Below, piece after piece: positions 1 through 8,459 of a stretch of DNA of 64,000 nucleotides; the first letter of the stretch is position 1, and each line of letters begins with the position of its first letter. This DNA is from Rhodanobacter panaciterrae (lineage in GTDB: Bacteria > Pseudomonadota > Gammaproteobacteria > Xanthomonadales > Rhodanobacteraceae). Location: contig NZ_BMXT01000001.1 in NCBI RefSeq assembly GCF_014651895.1, positions 62,001-126,000 on the forward strand, read 5' to 3'. Made by a program: the position numbers and the translations under genes. The notes under the pieces were generated by a model, which searched no databases, had not been told where the DNA came from, and was given only the letters and a program-made list of their open reading frames with translations.

Positions 1-774
1 GTCGAGCACGAGCGCGGTGGCCGGTGCATCGGCGAGCGGCTGCTTCAGCGTGTAACGCTTCACGCGCAGCACGTTGCGTGTGCCGGGCTGGTGCACGTAA
101 CCCTCGATGTCCTGTTGCAGCGTCTGCCATGGGCCGGGTTGGCCGCTGCGCAGACCTTGTGCGTCGTAGTGGCGTTCGCGCACCAGCAGGCATGACTTGT
201 CCGGGATCAGCGGGTGATGGCACGGCGTCGTGTTGGATGCCACTTCCAGAAACATCGTCTCGCCGGGGCCATCGTAACGTGCCTCCGCTGTCGGCTTGCC
301 GGCGAACGTCAGCGACAGGCCGCTGTCGGCCGCCAGCGTGAGCAACGGTGTGTCGCCGGCCGTCGTCAGGATCAGTGTGGGTCGGCTTTGCAGCACAGCC
401 TTGATGGTGGACTCGCGCTGCATCAGGGTCGGCTCGGCGCAGGCCATCATGGTATGCAACAAAGACGTCGTGACGAGATGGCCCTCGACGATGGTGTAGC
501 CGCCGTGGATGCCATTGCAGGCGTTGCGCACGCTGATCGTGTCAGCGCTGAAATCGAGCTGCAGCGGTTGATCCGGCTTGTCGAGCAGTACGTCGAGGCG
601 CCGATTGTTGCCGTCGACGGCGTCGTGCAATTGCCAGTGGTAGCGCGCGAGGGTGATGGTGGATGTCGGCACGCTGGCGCTGGCTGCCATCGGCGCAGCC
701 GGATGCGTGGTCGATTCGGGTGCCGACATGCAGGCAGTGAGTGCGAGCGACAGCAGCAGTAGGCAGGCTTTCAT
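1..774 (-). CDS. META/DUF4377 domain lipoprotein (C-terminus beyond window)
   Basis: The frame is open from the ATG at 774 to the window edge (258 codons, no stop seen), so it is partial at its 3' end. It begins with a lipoprotein signal: a hydrophobic stretch, then LTAC with the lipidated Cys at residue 15, so the product is probably an outer-membrane or periplasmic lipoprotein. Residues of about 45-150 look like a META/HslJ domain (a CN...GGY motif, then a MAC motif before a conserved Glu). The visible C-terminal part (CLLVRE, then GPWQ and an I-x-GYV stretch) resembles DUF4377. AGGAGA sits a few bases before the ATG. META proteins are linked to heat-shock and envelope stress, but no molecular activity can be inferred here. 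Confidence 0.8.
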   Translation of the reverse strand, partial: MKACLLLLSLALTACMSAPESTTHPAAPMAASASVPTSTITLARYHWQLHDAVDGNNRRLDVLLDKPDQPLQLDFSADTISVRNACNGIHGGYTIVEGHLVTTSLLHTMMACAEPTLMQRESTIKAVLQSRPTLILTTAGDTPLLTLAADSGLSLTFAGKPTAEARYDGPGETMFLEVASNTTPCHHPLIPDKSCLLVRERHYDAQGLRSGQPGPWQTLQQDIEGYVHQPGTRNVLRVKRYTLKQPLADAPATALVLD

Positions 775-861
775 GATGGGTTCTCCTGAGAGGACGATTC
801 AACAATCTCGCACGTGAACATGGCTTGACGATGGCGTTGGCAAGGCGAGACGTGCATACAC

Positions 862-896
862 AAAAAAGCCGCGTCGAGCTTGCGCCGAACGCGGCA
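862..896 (-). terminator. Rho-independent terminator on the minus strand
   Basis: Read on the minus strand, a GCCGCGT / ACGCGGC stem with a 14-base loop is followed directly by six T residues. The nearest minus-strand gene upstream is trmO, which stops about 400 bases away, so the transcript ended here is unclear. It may be a long trmO 3' tail or an unannotated small RNA. Confidence 0.6.
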
Positions 897-1107
897 AATG
901 TTTGAACCGATCCACTGCCAGTGCATCGGGTGCCGCCAGCGGAGGGTTCCGACTGGCCCGGGCCAAGTTAGCGGTTGCCTGTCTCACGGACTGGGATGGC
1001 GTTTGGCCGGTGCCGGATTTCGCTCGTCACACGGCCTAGACGGCTCTGGCGGGCACGATGCGGTTCTTGTTGGCCAACACGGCACAACATCCCCATGAGA
1101 ACGTGCC

Positions 1108-1263
1108 ATGTTGATCACCATCCTGATTGTCGTCCTTGTCCTTGCACTCGTCGGCGGTCTGCCGACTTGGCCGCATTCCCGTTCGTGGGGTTACGGGCCG
1201 AGTGGCGGCATCGGCCTGATCCTGGTCATTCTGCTGGTGCTTTTTCTGCTCGGCCGGCTGTGA
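1108..1263 (+). CDS. DUF3309 small membrane protein (51 aa)
   Basis: A 51-residue frame begins at the ATG at 1108 and ends with TGA. It has two hydrophobic stretches: residues of about 2-16 (LITILIVVLVLALVGG) and about 33-50 (GLILVILLVLFLLGRL). Between them lies a short polar loop with the pattern LPTWPHSRSWGYGPSGG. This matches the small DUF3309 family, found widely in proteobacteria as about 50-residue hydrophobic proteins of unknown function. It stands alone, with the trmO gene convergent to it. Confidence 0.8.
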   Translation: MLITILIVVLVLALVGGLPTWPHSRSWGYGPSGGIGLILVILLVLFLLGRL

Positions 1264-1294
1264 GGCCGGTTCTGAGGCGATAACGAGCGCGCGC

Positions 1295-1831
1295 TCAATC
1301 CGCTGGCGTGACACGTGGCCGGCGTGGGCCCGGTGCGGAGTGCCGGCCCTGCGCCGCGTCGATCTCGTCGATCCAGCCCGCGCGCGAGATCGGAAACGCA
1401 TCGGCGTAGGGCACGTACGGCTTGATGTCGAGGATCGGTGTGCCGTCGAGCAAATCCATCCCGCGCACGCGTAGCGCATGTTCGCCGACCTCGACCAGCT
1501 CGACCGCGGACAGGCCGATCGCATTCGGCCGGTGCGGCGAACGGGTGGCCAGCACGCTGCGCTTGCCGCCACCGCGCGGTGGTCGTACCTCGGCCTTCCA
1601 GCCTTCGCTGCGATGGAACACGAACACCAGCCAGATGCGCTCGAAGCCGGCCAGGTCGCGAAATGCCGCGGTCGGAAAGTCCGCCGTGAACTGGATGATC
1701 GCCTCGGCCGCCGCGCCGGTCTCGGTGCCTTCGACCACGGTGGGCTGGTGCGGCGCGTCGATGCGCTGCGCATATGGCGAGCGTACGAACGCGATCGGGT
1801 GGCAGGAGAACGCGCTGGAGGTATCGTTCAT
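1295..1831 (-). CDS. trmO: tRNA (t6A37)-N6-methyltransferase TrmO (TsaA/YaeB family)
   Basis: This enzyme transfers a methyl group from S-adenosylmethionine to N6 of t6A at position 37 of tRNA-Thr. The family signature is clear: an N-terminal PIAFVRSPY, a central RPPRGGG, then ATRSPHRPNAIGLS, which shapes the SAM pocket of the beta-barrel fold, and DIKPYVPYADAF near the end. At 178 residues it lacks the C-terminal domain of the roughly 235-residue E. coli protein and corresponds to the short form common in other bacteria. The start at 1831 precedes the conserved N-terminus. The YciI gene is divergent. Confidence 0.9.
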   Translation of the reverse strand: MNDTSSAFSCHPIAFVRSPYAQRIDAPHQPTVVEGTETGAAAEAIIQFTADFPTAAFRDLAGFERIWLVFVFHRSEGWKAEVRPPRGGGKRSVLATRSPHRPNAIGLSAVELVEVGEHALRVRGMDLLDGTPILDIKPYVPYADAFPISRAGWIDEIDAAQGRHSAPGPRRPRVTPAD

Positions 1832-1917
1832 GGTGGTCAGCGTGGCGGGATGCCGGCATTATCCATCCTCCGCACACCTTCCCATGGCTTTATCCACCTT
1901 CCCCTGTCGAGGACGCC

Positions 1918-2292
1918 ATGAAATACCTGGTCATGATCTATTGCGACGACGCCTTGCTCAACGCGTTGCCGGACGGCGAGTTCGACACGATGATGCACGG
2001 CTGCTTCATGCATGCGGACGAATTGCAGGCGCAAGGCCATCTGCATGATTCGCAGCAGCTGGAGGCGCCAGCCACGGCGCGAACGCTGCGCATGCGCAAC
2101 GACCGCGTCAGCGTCGTCGACGGGCCGTTTGCCGAGACCAAGGAATACCTGGGCGGCTTCAACCTGATCGAGGCCGACAGCATGGACGAGGCGGTGCGGA
2201 TCGCCTCGGAGTTTCCGTGGTCGCGCACCGGTGCGATCGAGATCCGGCCGGTGCGCGACATGGCGGCGGTGCGCCGCCGGGTGGGCGCGTGA
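1918..2292 (+). CDS. YciI-like (DGPF domain) protein
   Basis: This 124-residue protein is a single ferredoxin-like alpha/beta domain of the YCII/DGPF type. It has a beta strand MKYLVMIYCDD, the DGPF signature (VVDGPFAETKEYLGGF) and a C-terminal IEIRPVRDM. The DGPF subgroup occurs widely, often beside ECF sigma factors, but none is adjacent here. The usual family role is unknown. The start was set at the ATG before MKYLV because the family begins there, and further upstream sequence overlaps the trmO promoter region. Confidence 0.85.
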   Translation: MKYLVMIYCDDALLNALPDGEFDTMMHGCFMHADELQAQGHLHDSQQLEAPATARTLRMRNDRVSVVDGPFAETKEYLGGFNLIEADSMDEAVRIASEFPWSRTGAIEIRPVRDMAAVRRRVGA

Positions 2293-2358
2293 TGATCGGC
2301 GCTTCCCCCGCGGCGGCGTACGCGCCACCATGCGACTCCTGCCTGTAGTGATCCACCC

Positions 2359-2892
2359 ATGAATTCATCCGACGACGAATATGAAGGCGAGCGCGAATTC
2401 GACGATGTCGATGAGGACTCGGTCGAGGCGAAGGTCTGGCAGCTGCTGCTGCTGATCAATCCCGGCGACGAGGAAACTGCGCTGCTGCAGTTCAACGACT
2501 ACCGCGAGGCGATGGCCGATGTTGACGCTGACGAGGTCGAGCCGATCGAGGTGATCGGTCGGGTGATCGACTGGCGCTCTGGTTTCATCGTGGGCACGCA
2601 CGACCTGCGCTCGCTGGTGCAGGCGATCGACGAACTGTCCTCACGCTGGAACCTGTCGGTCGACTGGAACGGCGATCCGGACGACGACGAGTTCTTCGAC
2701 GACCTGGATGCGGCCGAGTTATTCTCGATCGCCTACGACCGCCTGGCGGAGTTCGGCTACACGCTGTGGGCGTGGGAGACCGACGGCGACACCTACGCCG
2801 GCTTCATGACGCTGACCCGCGACGGCGAACCGTTGCGTGAACTGGCCACCACGTTAGGCATCAATCTGCGACTGGGTAGCGAAGTGAGCTGA
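2359..2892 (+). CDS. Acidic hypothetical protein (possibly DUF6630)
   Basis: This 177-residue cytoplasmic protein is strongly acidic. The first 25 residues are almost all Asp, Glu and Ser, and there is a second acidic run (DDDEFFDD) near residue 115. The body has a VWQLLLLINPGDEE start and WAWETDGDTYAGFM near the end. The overall pattern reminds me of the DUF6630 family, but I cannot confirm this. There is no signal peptide or membrane segment. It lies between the YciI-like gene and a convergent zinc-finger gene and shows no operon partner. Confidence 0.6.
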   Translation: MNSSDDEYEGEREFDDVDEDSVEAKVWQLLLLINPGDEETALLQFNDYREAMADVDADEVEPIEVIGRVIDWRSGFIVGTHDLRSLVQAIDELSSRWNLSVDWNGDPDDDEFFDDLDAAELFSIAYDRLAEFGYTLWAWETDGDTYAGFMTLTRDGEPLRELATTLGINLRLGSEVS

Positions 2893-2907
2893 GCCGCACT
2901 CCAACGC

Positions 2908-3216
2908 TCAGTAGTAGCGCGGGATCGGGCCAAGCTGCGGCGTCATGCGGTCACGCAGGTCGAACATCACTTCATCCACGTAGCACCAACCCCATCCTTC
3001 CGGCGGATCGTAGCCTTCGATGATCGGGTGCTTGGTGCTGTGAAAATGTTTGGTGGCGTGCCGGTTCGGCGAATCGTCGCAGCAGCCGACATGCCCGCAG
3101 GTGCGGCAGATGCGCAGGTGCAGCCAGACGTCGCCGGACTGCAGGCATTCCTCGCAACCGCGCGCGCTGGGTGTGACCTCCTGAATGCCTTCGAGATGGG
3201 TGCAATGCGTGGCCAT
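2908..3216 (-). CDS. UBP-type zinc finger protein
   Basis: This 102-residue protein is essentially one ZnF-UBP domain. Cys and His residues appear in the family order: THLEG, GCEECLQ, RICRTCGHVGCCDDSPNRHATKHFHSTKHP, then a YDPPEGWGWCYVDE tail. In eukaryotes this fold binds the ubiquitin C-terminus. Bacterial stand-alone versions have no established role. The start at 3216 has GGAG just upstream. Longer starts would run into the promoter of the divergent HAD gene. Confidence 0.88.
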   Translation of the reverse strand: MATHCTHLEGIQEVTPSARGCEECLQSGDVWLHLRICRTCGHVGCCDDSPNRHATKHFHSTKHPIIEGYDPPEGWGWCYVDEVMFDLRDRMTPQLGPIPRYY

Positions 3217-3340
3217 CGAAAGTCTCCGTCGGGATCCGCAAAGCCGGCCCATGAATGAGGGGCGAGCCGGGCGCTTATCATAGGCCGACTTTCGGTATCT
3301 GTTCCGGTACAGACCCCACCCAGGATGAAAGGTTGACGGC

Positions 3341-4054
3341 ATGCTGCAACTGATCGGTTTCGATGGCGACGACACGCTGTGGCATAGCGAGGGTTACTAC
3401 CGGCAGGCGAACGAGGAGTTCGCCACGATCGTCGGGCGCTACGTGGATCTCGGCGACCAGCAGGTGCACGACAGCATGCTGGCAACCGAGCAGCGCAACC
3501 TCAAGCTGTTCGGCTACGGCGCGAAAGGGATGGCGCTGTCGATGGTGGAGACCGCGATTGCGGTCAGTGCCGGCCGCATCACGGCAGCCGACATCCATCG
3601 GCTGATCGAGCTGGGCAAGGACGTGCTGCAGCACCCGGTGGAACTGCTGCCCGGCATTCGTGAGGCGGTCGAGGCGGTAGCGCAGCATCACGCGGTGGTG
3701 CTGATCACCAAGGGCGACCTGTTCCACCAGGAAAAGAAGGTCGCGCAATCAGGTCTGGCCGAGCTGTTCCGCCGCATCGAGATCGTCTCGGAGAAGAACG
3801 GCGACACTTACCGGCGCGTGCTGGCCGAGTTCAAGCTGCAGCCGGCGCAGTTCGCGATGGTCGGCAATTCGCTGCGTTCGGATATCGAGCCGGTGGTGAA
3901 GCTCGGCGGCTGGGGCATCCATCTGCCGTATCACGTGACCTGGGCGCATGAACTGGAGCACGATCTCGGCGACGACCATCCGCACGTGATCACGGTGGAA
4001 GCGCCATCGGCGATTCCGGCAGCCGTGGCGCAATTGCGCGAGCGGGCGGCTTGA
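3341..4054 (+). CDS. HAD-superfamily hydrolase
   Basis: This is a 237-residue cytoplasmic phosphatase of the haloacid dehalogenase type. Motif I is GFDGDDTLW near the N-terminus (nucleophile and acid/base Asp), motif II is VVLITKGD around residue 130, a Lys-bearing segment follows, and motif IV is GNSLRSDIEP. The alpha-helical insert between motifs I and II marks a C1-type cap, as in phosphoglycolate-phosphatase-like enzymes. The substrate cannot be told from sequence. It sits upstream of the quinone-reductase gene in the same direction, with about 60 bases between them. Confidence 0.85.
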   Translation: MLQLIGFDGDDTLWHSEGYYRQANEEFATIVGRYVDLGDQQVHDSMLATEQRNLKLFGYGAKGMALSMVETAIAVSAGRITAADIHRLIELGKDVLQHPVELLPGIREAVEAVAQHHAVVLITKGDLFHQEKKVAQSGLAELFRRIEIVSEKNGDTYRRVLAEFKLQPAQFAMVGNSLRSDIEPVVKLGGWGIHLPYHVTWAHELEHDLGDDHPHVITVEAPSAIPAAVAQLRERAA

Positions 4055-4115
4055 ATCGCGCGCGGCGCGTGAGCAGGTTTGATTAGAAGATTTCATTAAT
4101 TCGGAGCGCCACGCC

Positions 4116-5078
4116 ATGCATGCCTTGTTGTTTGAAAAATTCGGCGGTCCCGAGGTGTTGCACTGGGGCGAGCAACCCGATCCGGTTCCCGCGCCCGGCC
4201 AGGCGCTGGTGCGCATGCGCAGCGTCGGGCTCAATTTCGCGGACGTCTACCGGCGCAACGGCAACTATCACCTGAGCGGCACGGCGCCGTGGATCCTCGG
4301 CTACGAGGGCGCGGGCGTGATCGAGCAAGCAGCCGCAGGCGATTCGCTGTTTCCAGTCGGTACACGCGTCGGTTTTGCCGACATGCCGTACGCGAATGCG
4401 GAGCTGGTCGCGGTCGATCTCGACAAGCTGATTCCGCTGCCGGACGACATCACGTTCGATACCGCCGCGGCGACCCTGTTGCAGGGTCTGACCGCGCAGT
4501 ATCTGGTGACCGACAGCTATCGCGTACGCCGCAGCGATGTCGCAGTGGTGCATGCGGCGGCCGGCGGCGTGGGCCAGCTGCTGGTGCAGATGCTGAAGGC
4601 GCTGGGTGCGCGCGTGCTGGGCGTGGCGTCGAGTGCGGTGAAACGCGCCGCGGTGCTGACGGCCGGCGCGGATGCTGCGTGTGGTTACGACGAGCTATCC
4701 GTGCAAACGAAGCAACTGAGCGAAGGTCGCGGCGCCGACGTGGTCTACGACTCGGTCGGACGCACGCTGGGCGACAGTCTGGCCGCGGCACGTATCGGCG
4801 GCACCGTAGTGTTCTACGGCATGGCGGCGGGCGATCCCGATCCGGTGGATCCGCGCCTGCTGATGGATCGCTCGCTGACGCTGACCGGCGGCGATCTCTG
4901 GAACGTGCTGACCAGTGCGGCGATCCGGCGCGAGCGGGCGGCGGCGTTGTTCGCGCAGATCCGCGCCGGCCAGCTGCAGCCGAACATCGCCGCGCGCTTT
5001 CCGCTCAGCGACGGCGCGAAGGCGCATGCCTATCTGGAAAGTCGCGAAGCGATCGGCAAGGTGCTGCTGACGCTGTGA
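4116..5078 (+). CDS. qor: NADPH:quinone oxidoreductase (zinc-independent MDR family)
   Basis: This 320-residue medium-chain dehydrogenase/reductase has an N-terminal GroES-like domain (LNFADVYRRNGNY, YEGAGVIEQ) and a Rossmann domain with the nucleotide motif HAAAGGVGQLLVQ. The structural and catalytic zinc ligands of alcohol dehydrogenases are missing, and the length is typical of quinone reductase (crotonase-like Qor). It is expected to reduce quinones with NADPH in the cytoplasm. The start ATG at 4116 precedes the conserved N-terminal beta strand. The specific acceptor is unknown. Confidence 0.88.
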   Translation: MHALLFEKFGGPEVLHWGEQPDPVPAPGQALVRMRSVGLNFADVYRRNGNYHLSGTAPWILGYEGAGVIEQAAAGDSLFPVGTRVGFADMPYANAELVAVDLDKLIPLPDDITFDTAAATLLQGLTAQYLVTDSYRVRRSDVAVVHAAAGGVGQLLVQMLKALGARVLGVASSAVKRAAVLTAGADAACGYDELSVQTKQLSEGRGADVVYDSVGRTLGDSLAAARIGGTVVFYGMAAGDPDPVDPRLLMDRSLTLTGGDLWNVLTSAAIRRERAAALFAQIRAGQLQPNIAARFPLSDGAKAHAYLESREAIGKVLLTL

Positions 5079-5118
5079 GTTGCCACAGCTCGGCGCTCGA
5101 TATGCGCCGGACGCGGAA

Positions 5119-5397
5119 TTATTCCGGCTCGCTGCCCGGCTTGTCGTCGTCAAAACCGGTGTAGCCGTCCGGGAAGATCGGCGTGCCATCCTCTTCCAGT
5201 CCCAGCATGTCGGCAAGCGCCTTGGCGGCGGCGGTCTCGGCGATGGTCTTGTCGCGGAAGCTGCGGTTTTCGCAGATCGCGAAATACATCGGGAAGCCGC
5301 TCTTGCGCGGAGTCACCGCGAGATAGGCGGTGTAGCGCGAACCTTCGAGCGTGGCGCCGGAGCGGGCAAGGTAGTTGTCGAACTCGCGCTCGGCCAT
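5119..5397 (-). CDS. Hypothetical protein (92 aa)
   Basis: This is a small, soluble-looking protein with an acidic C-terminus (DGYTGFDDDKPGSEPE). There is no signal peptide, membrane segment or recognised motif. The middle (YTAYLAVTPRKSGFPMYFAICENRSFRDKT) reads like one alpha/beta domain. It is convergent with qor and lies downstream of the potassium-channel gene on the same strand, with a gap of about 60 bases. I do not recognise the family. Confidence 0.55.
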   Translation of the reverse strand: MAEREFDNYLARSGATLEGSRYTAYLAVTPRKSGFPMYFAICENRSFRDKTIAETAAAKALADMLGLEEDGTPIFPDGYTGFDDDKPGSEPE

Positions 5398-5455
5398 CGG
5401 TGGTCATCCGCTAGAGGGAAGCCACAGTGTATCGCCTGACAAGTACGGTGCAGCA

Positions 5456-6367
5456 TCAGCCGGACAGACTCGTATCCTCATCCAGCGGCAGCACGTCGTG
5501 AAAGACGCTGTAGTCGATGACGTTGACACCGCTATCGTCGACGTGGACGAGATCGAGGTAACGATGATTCCAGCGCAGCTCCTGGTGACCCCATTGCTGG
5601 CGCGCCAGCATGGATTGCGAGGTGGTCTCGTCGACGCCTTCGATACTCAGCAGGAAGGCCGACTGGGTACTTTCCAGGGTCTCGGGGGTTTCGCCGTAGA
5701 GCGGGCTGCTCTCATCGATCACATGCATCAGGCTCCAGCTCAGCACGAAGATCGGGTGACGATCGCGGACCAGTTGCAGATCGTGGATCTTGCGCAGCCT
5801 GAAACCCTCCGGCGACGTTTCTAGGCGCAGCAGATGCAATTGGGCCGAGGCTTCGGCGATCACGTTCTGGCGGGTGTTGGCGGCACGGATCATCAGGGTT
5901 TGCCGGCCGTCGATGACCCGCACGACCGGGTGGTTGGCGAAGATGATCTTCGCGCGTGGCCGCGAGAAGCGCGAAAAGATCAATCCGGTCATCACCGCGA
6001 TGCAGGCCATGCCGGTGAAGATTTCCACCGTGGCCACGACATGCGCGTAGACGGTCTGTGGATGCATGTCGCCGTAACCGACCGTGGCCAGGGTCTCCAC
6101 GCTGAAAAAGAACGCGCCGGCAAAACCATGCGGATACTGGTTCGCGATCGGCTGTGTGCCGAGCTGGTAGATCCCGGCAAAGATCGTGTTGAGCAGCAGG
6201 AAGGCTGCCGCGGCGAGGCTGAAGAACACCGGCCAGCGCATGATCAGCGCGCGATGATAGATATCGTCCCAGATGCGCCTCGACAGGCCCTGGCTGACGA
6301 AGGTCCGGCCGCCGATGTTGAGGGTGCGGGGCTTGTTGAGGAAGTTCGGCATCGGCTTGGCGCTCAT
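5456..6367 (-). CDS. KirBac-type inward-rectifier potassium channel
   Basis: This 303-residue protein has two transmembrane helices. Between them lie a pore helix and the selectivity filter ETLATVGYGDMHP, a canonical TVGYG potassium filter. After the second helix comes a cytoplasmic immunoglobulin-like domain typical of Kir channels (ANHPVVRVIDGRQTLMIRAAN, then LVRDRHPIFVLSWSLMHVIDE). An N-terminal slide helix (LSRRIWDDIYHRALIMRWP) precedes the first helix. The start at 6367 gives the usual KirBac N-terminus. The longer open frame upstream adds only basic sequence that overlaps the divergent CPXCG gene. Confidence 0.92.
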   Translation of the reverse strand: MSAKPMPNFLNKPRTLNIGGRTFVSQGLSRRIWDDIYHRALIMRWPVFFSLAAAAFLLLNTIFAGIYQLGTQPIANQYPHGFAGAFFFSVETLATVGYGDMHPQTVYAHVVATVEIFTGMACIAVMTGLIFSRFSRPRAKIIFANHPVVRVIDGRQTLMIRAANTRQNVIAEASAQLHLLRLETSPEGFRLRKIHDLQLVRDRHPIFVLSWSLMHVIDESSPLYGETPETLESTQSAFLLSIEGVDETTSQSMLARQQWGHQELRWNHRYLDLVHVDDSGVNVIDYSVFHDVLPLDEDTSLSG

Positions 6368-6500
6368 CGTCGGCGTGATACGCAAAGATGGATGCCGTCC
6401 ACGCTGAGGGCGGCAGTGCCGTCGATTGTAGCGCGCCGAACTGAGGCCCCGTGCCGCCAGTCTGTGGCAAGCTGGGTCATCCCTGCTTCGGTACACGCCC

Positions 6501-6689
6501 ATGCTCACGCCCTTCGACATCTCCTGCCCGTATTGCGGCGAACCGATCGAGATCCTGGTCGATGCCTCGGTCGGCGATCAGCACTACATCGAGGACTGCC
6601 AGGTCTGTTGCCGACCGATCACGCTGAGCGTCCGGATCGATGCGGACGGCGAGCCGCATGTGAGCGCGACATCCGAAAACGACGCCTGA
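6501..6689 (+). CDS. CPXCG-motif cysteine-rich protein
   Basis: This 62-residue protein carries two Cys pairs, CPYCGEP near the N-terminus and CQVCCRP in the middle, the layout of the small CPXCG family thought to bind zinc. The rest is acidic with alternating beta strands. The function of the family is not known. It is divergent from the potassium-channel gene and is followed about 45 bases later by the PIN-domain gene, so the two may be cotranscribed. Confidence 0.85.
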   Translation: MLTPFDISCPYCGEPIEILVDASVGDQHYIEDCQVCCRPITLSVRIDADGEPHVSATSENDA

Positions 6690-6735
6690 TGGAAGCGCCG
6701 GCACTCATGCATCGGTGCTACCCGGTGCTGCTGCG

Positions 6736-7224
6736 ATGACTCGCGCCGAGCTTCCGGTGCCGCGCATCGTGCTGGACACCAATGTGTGTCTGGACCTGTT
6801 CGTGTTCGGCGACTCGCTGTGCTCGCACGTGCTGGCGGCCATGCGCAGTGGGGCGGTGCAGGCGGTGACACGCGACGACTGCCGCGAGGAATGGCAGCGG
6901 GTGCTGCACTATCCGCAACTGCCGATCGACGATCGACAACGTCCGAGGTTCCGCGATGCTTTCGACGCGTTGATCCAGCTGCTGACGCCCGAAGCATCGA
7001 TGGTAGGCGAGGACGATCTTCCGCTGCCGCGCTGCGCCGACCCGGACGACCAGAAATTTCTGGAGCTGGCACTGGCGTCGGGTGCGCGTTGGCTACTCAG
7101 CAAGGACAAGGAACTGCTGAAGCTGGATCGCCGCACGCGCAGTGCCGGACTGTTTGCGATCCGCTTGCCGCAGTTGTGGTCGATCGCCGAGGTCCGATCG
7201 CTCCGAGCGCCTGAGCCCGGATGA
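6736..7224 (+). CDS. PIN-domain protein, putative toxin-type ribonuclease
   Basis: This protein is 162 residues from the ATG at 6736. The PIN active-site acids are in place: the first Asp in IVLDTNVCLDLF, an Asp/Glu group in TRDDCREEW, then CADPDDQKFLELA and a final LLSKDKELL. It fits the TIGR00305 'putative toxin component, PIN family' group. These proteins are metal-dependent nucleases by fold. No antitoxin-like gene is visible beside it, so a toxin role is not supported by context. A GTG at 6715 would add seven residues. Confidence 0.8.
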   Translation: MTRAELPVPRIVLDTNVCLDLFVFGDSLCSHVLAAMRSGAVQAVTRDDCREEWQRVLHYPQLPIDDRQRPRFRDAFDALIQLLTPEASMVGEDDLPLPRCADPDDQKFLELALASGARWLLSKDKELLKLDRRTRSAGLFAIRLPQLWSIAEVRSLRAPEPG

Positions 7225-7233
7225 CCCGCCGCT

Positions 7234-7887
7234 TCATTCTCGCCTCAGCTCACTTGCTTCGGTAATCGTGATGCCCTGCGTCAGCAGGGTGGTGCGGGTC
7301 GCTGCATCCGTATCCAGTGTCACCGGCCGACTGAGATCCCACAGCAGGTGGGCACGGAAGCCGAGTTCCACAGCATCCTGCGCGGTCCACAGCACGCAGA
7401 CGTCGCGCGCCAGTCCGCACACGAAGACCTCCTCCACGCCGCGTTCGCGCAACCAGCCGGCCAGGCCGGTACTGGGGCGCGCGCCAGCCGGGCCGTGGTT
7501 CTCGCGAAAACCGCTATAGGAATCCACGCCCGGATCACTGCCCTTGCGGATCACTGCATCGAGTGGCGACCAGTCGATGGCCGGATGCAGTTCGGCGCCG
7601 GGCGTGCCCTGCACGCAGTGATCAGGCCACAGTGTCTGCGGCTGGCCGTACAGGTCGATCTGTTCGAACGGTACCCGGCCTGGATGCGAGCTGGCGAACG
7701 AGATGTGTCCGCGCGGGTGCCAGTCCTGGGTCGCCAGCACATGGCGGAAGATGCGCGAGCGCAACAGCTCATCGATGCCTGGCACGATCGCGTCGCCCTC
7801 GTGGCAGGCCAAAGCGCCGCCGGGCATGAAGTCAGGCTGCACGTCGACGATGATCAATGCGGCGTGGGACGAGAGGATGTGGCTCAT
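7234..7887 (-). CDS. pncA: Nicotinamidase (isochorismatase-like hydrolase)
   Basis: This enzyme hydrolyses nicotinamide to nicotinate in NAD salvage. The catalytic triad can be read: Asp in LIIVDVQPDF, Lys in AVIRKGSDP and Cys in GLARDVCV. The metal site is also present as the pattern QDWHPRGHISFASSHP, plus the Asp after VDVQP. At 217 residues the length is normal for PncA. The start at 7887 gives the expected N-terminus just before the first beta strand, but no strong ribosome-binding site is seen there. Confidence 0.9.
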   Translation of the reverse strand: MSHILSSHAALIIVDVQPDFMPGGALACHEGDAIVPGIDELLRSRIFRHVLATQDWHPRGHISFASSHPGRVPFEQIDLYGQPQTLWPDHCVQGTPGAELHPAIDWSPLDAVIRKGSDPGVDSYSGFRENHGPAGARPSTGLAGWLRERGVEEVFVCGLARDVCVLWTAQDAVELGFRAHLLWDLSRPVTLDTDAATRTTLLTQGITITEASELRRE

Positions 7888-7997
7888 GCGGAGGTTCGCG
7901 GATGGGCAGACACTCGAGTCTAGCGCGCTGGCGTCACGAGCCGGATGAGCGAGCATGCATAATGCGCGGGACAACCATCGACGGATATCGCAGCACC

Positions 7998-8405
7998 ATG
8001 CATTACGACCAGAGCTGGATGGGCTACGGCATCATCGGCGGCATCGAGGCCGGGGTGATTTCCGCGCTGGCGGGCCTGCTGCTGTTCGGCGTGTTCCACT
8101 GGTTGGGGCGGCGCAACGGCTGGAGCTACGGTCCGCAGATCGGCTGGTCGTTCCTGCTGGCGACGGTGCTGACGGCCAGCGGCGATCTATGGGATCTGTT
8201 CTATTTCAATTACGCGCGCTTGCAGTCGCTGCAGTTGCTCAAGGCCAAGCTGGCACAGGTGCATGATCCGGACGGCATCGGCACGCGGGTGTTGTGCGAG
8301 TTGCTGGGTGTGGTGCTGGGCATCTATATCGGCTGGGTGTGGTGCAGTGGCAACGGGAGCCGGCGCGCCGGTAGCCAGGATAAAGACCAGGATAAACGGG
8401 GATAA
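7998..8405 (+). CDS. Hypothetical integral membrane protein
   Basis: This 135-residue protein has three likely membrane helices: residues of about 10-33 (IIGGIEAGVISALAGLLLFGVF), 46-66 (IGWSFLLATVLTASGDLWDL) and 97-115 (LLGVVLGIYIGWVWC). It ends in a short, highly charged tail (RRAGSQDKDQDKRG). I do not recognise the family. The start is the ATG that directly precedes the first hydrophilic turn. It is divergent from pncA and convergent with cls. Confidence 0.65.
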   Translation: MHYDQSWMGYGIIGGIEAGVISALAGLLLFGVFHWLGRRNGWSYGPQIGWSFLLATVLTASGDLWDLFYFNYARLQSLQLLKAKLAQVHDPDGIGTRVLCELLGVVLGIYIGWVWCSGNGSRRAGSQDKDQDKRG

Positions 8406-8459
8406 CCGCTGCCTTCGCTGGTCAGCATTACGGCTCCAGCGTGGTCTGGTCAGCATGGT

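Noticed and set aside
6736-7224. Toxin-antitoxin pair formed by the CPXCG and PIN genes
   Set aside because: The CPXCG protein does not resemble an antitoxin and is a separate conserved zinc-binding family.
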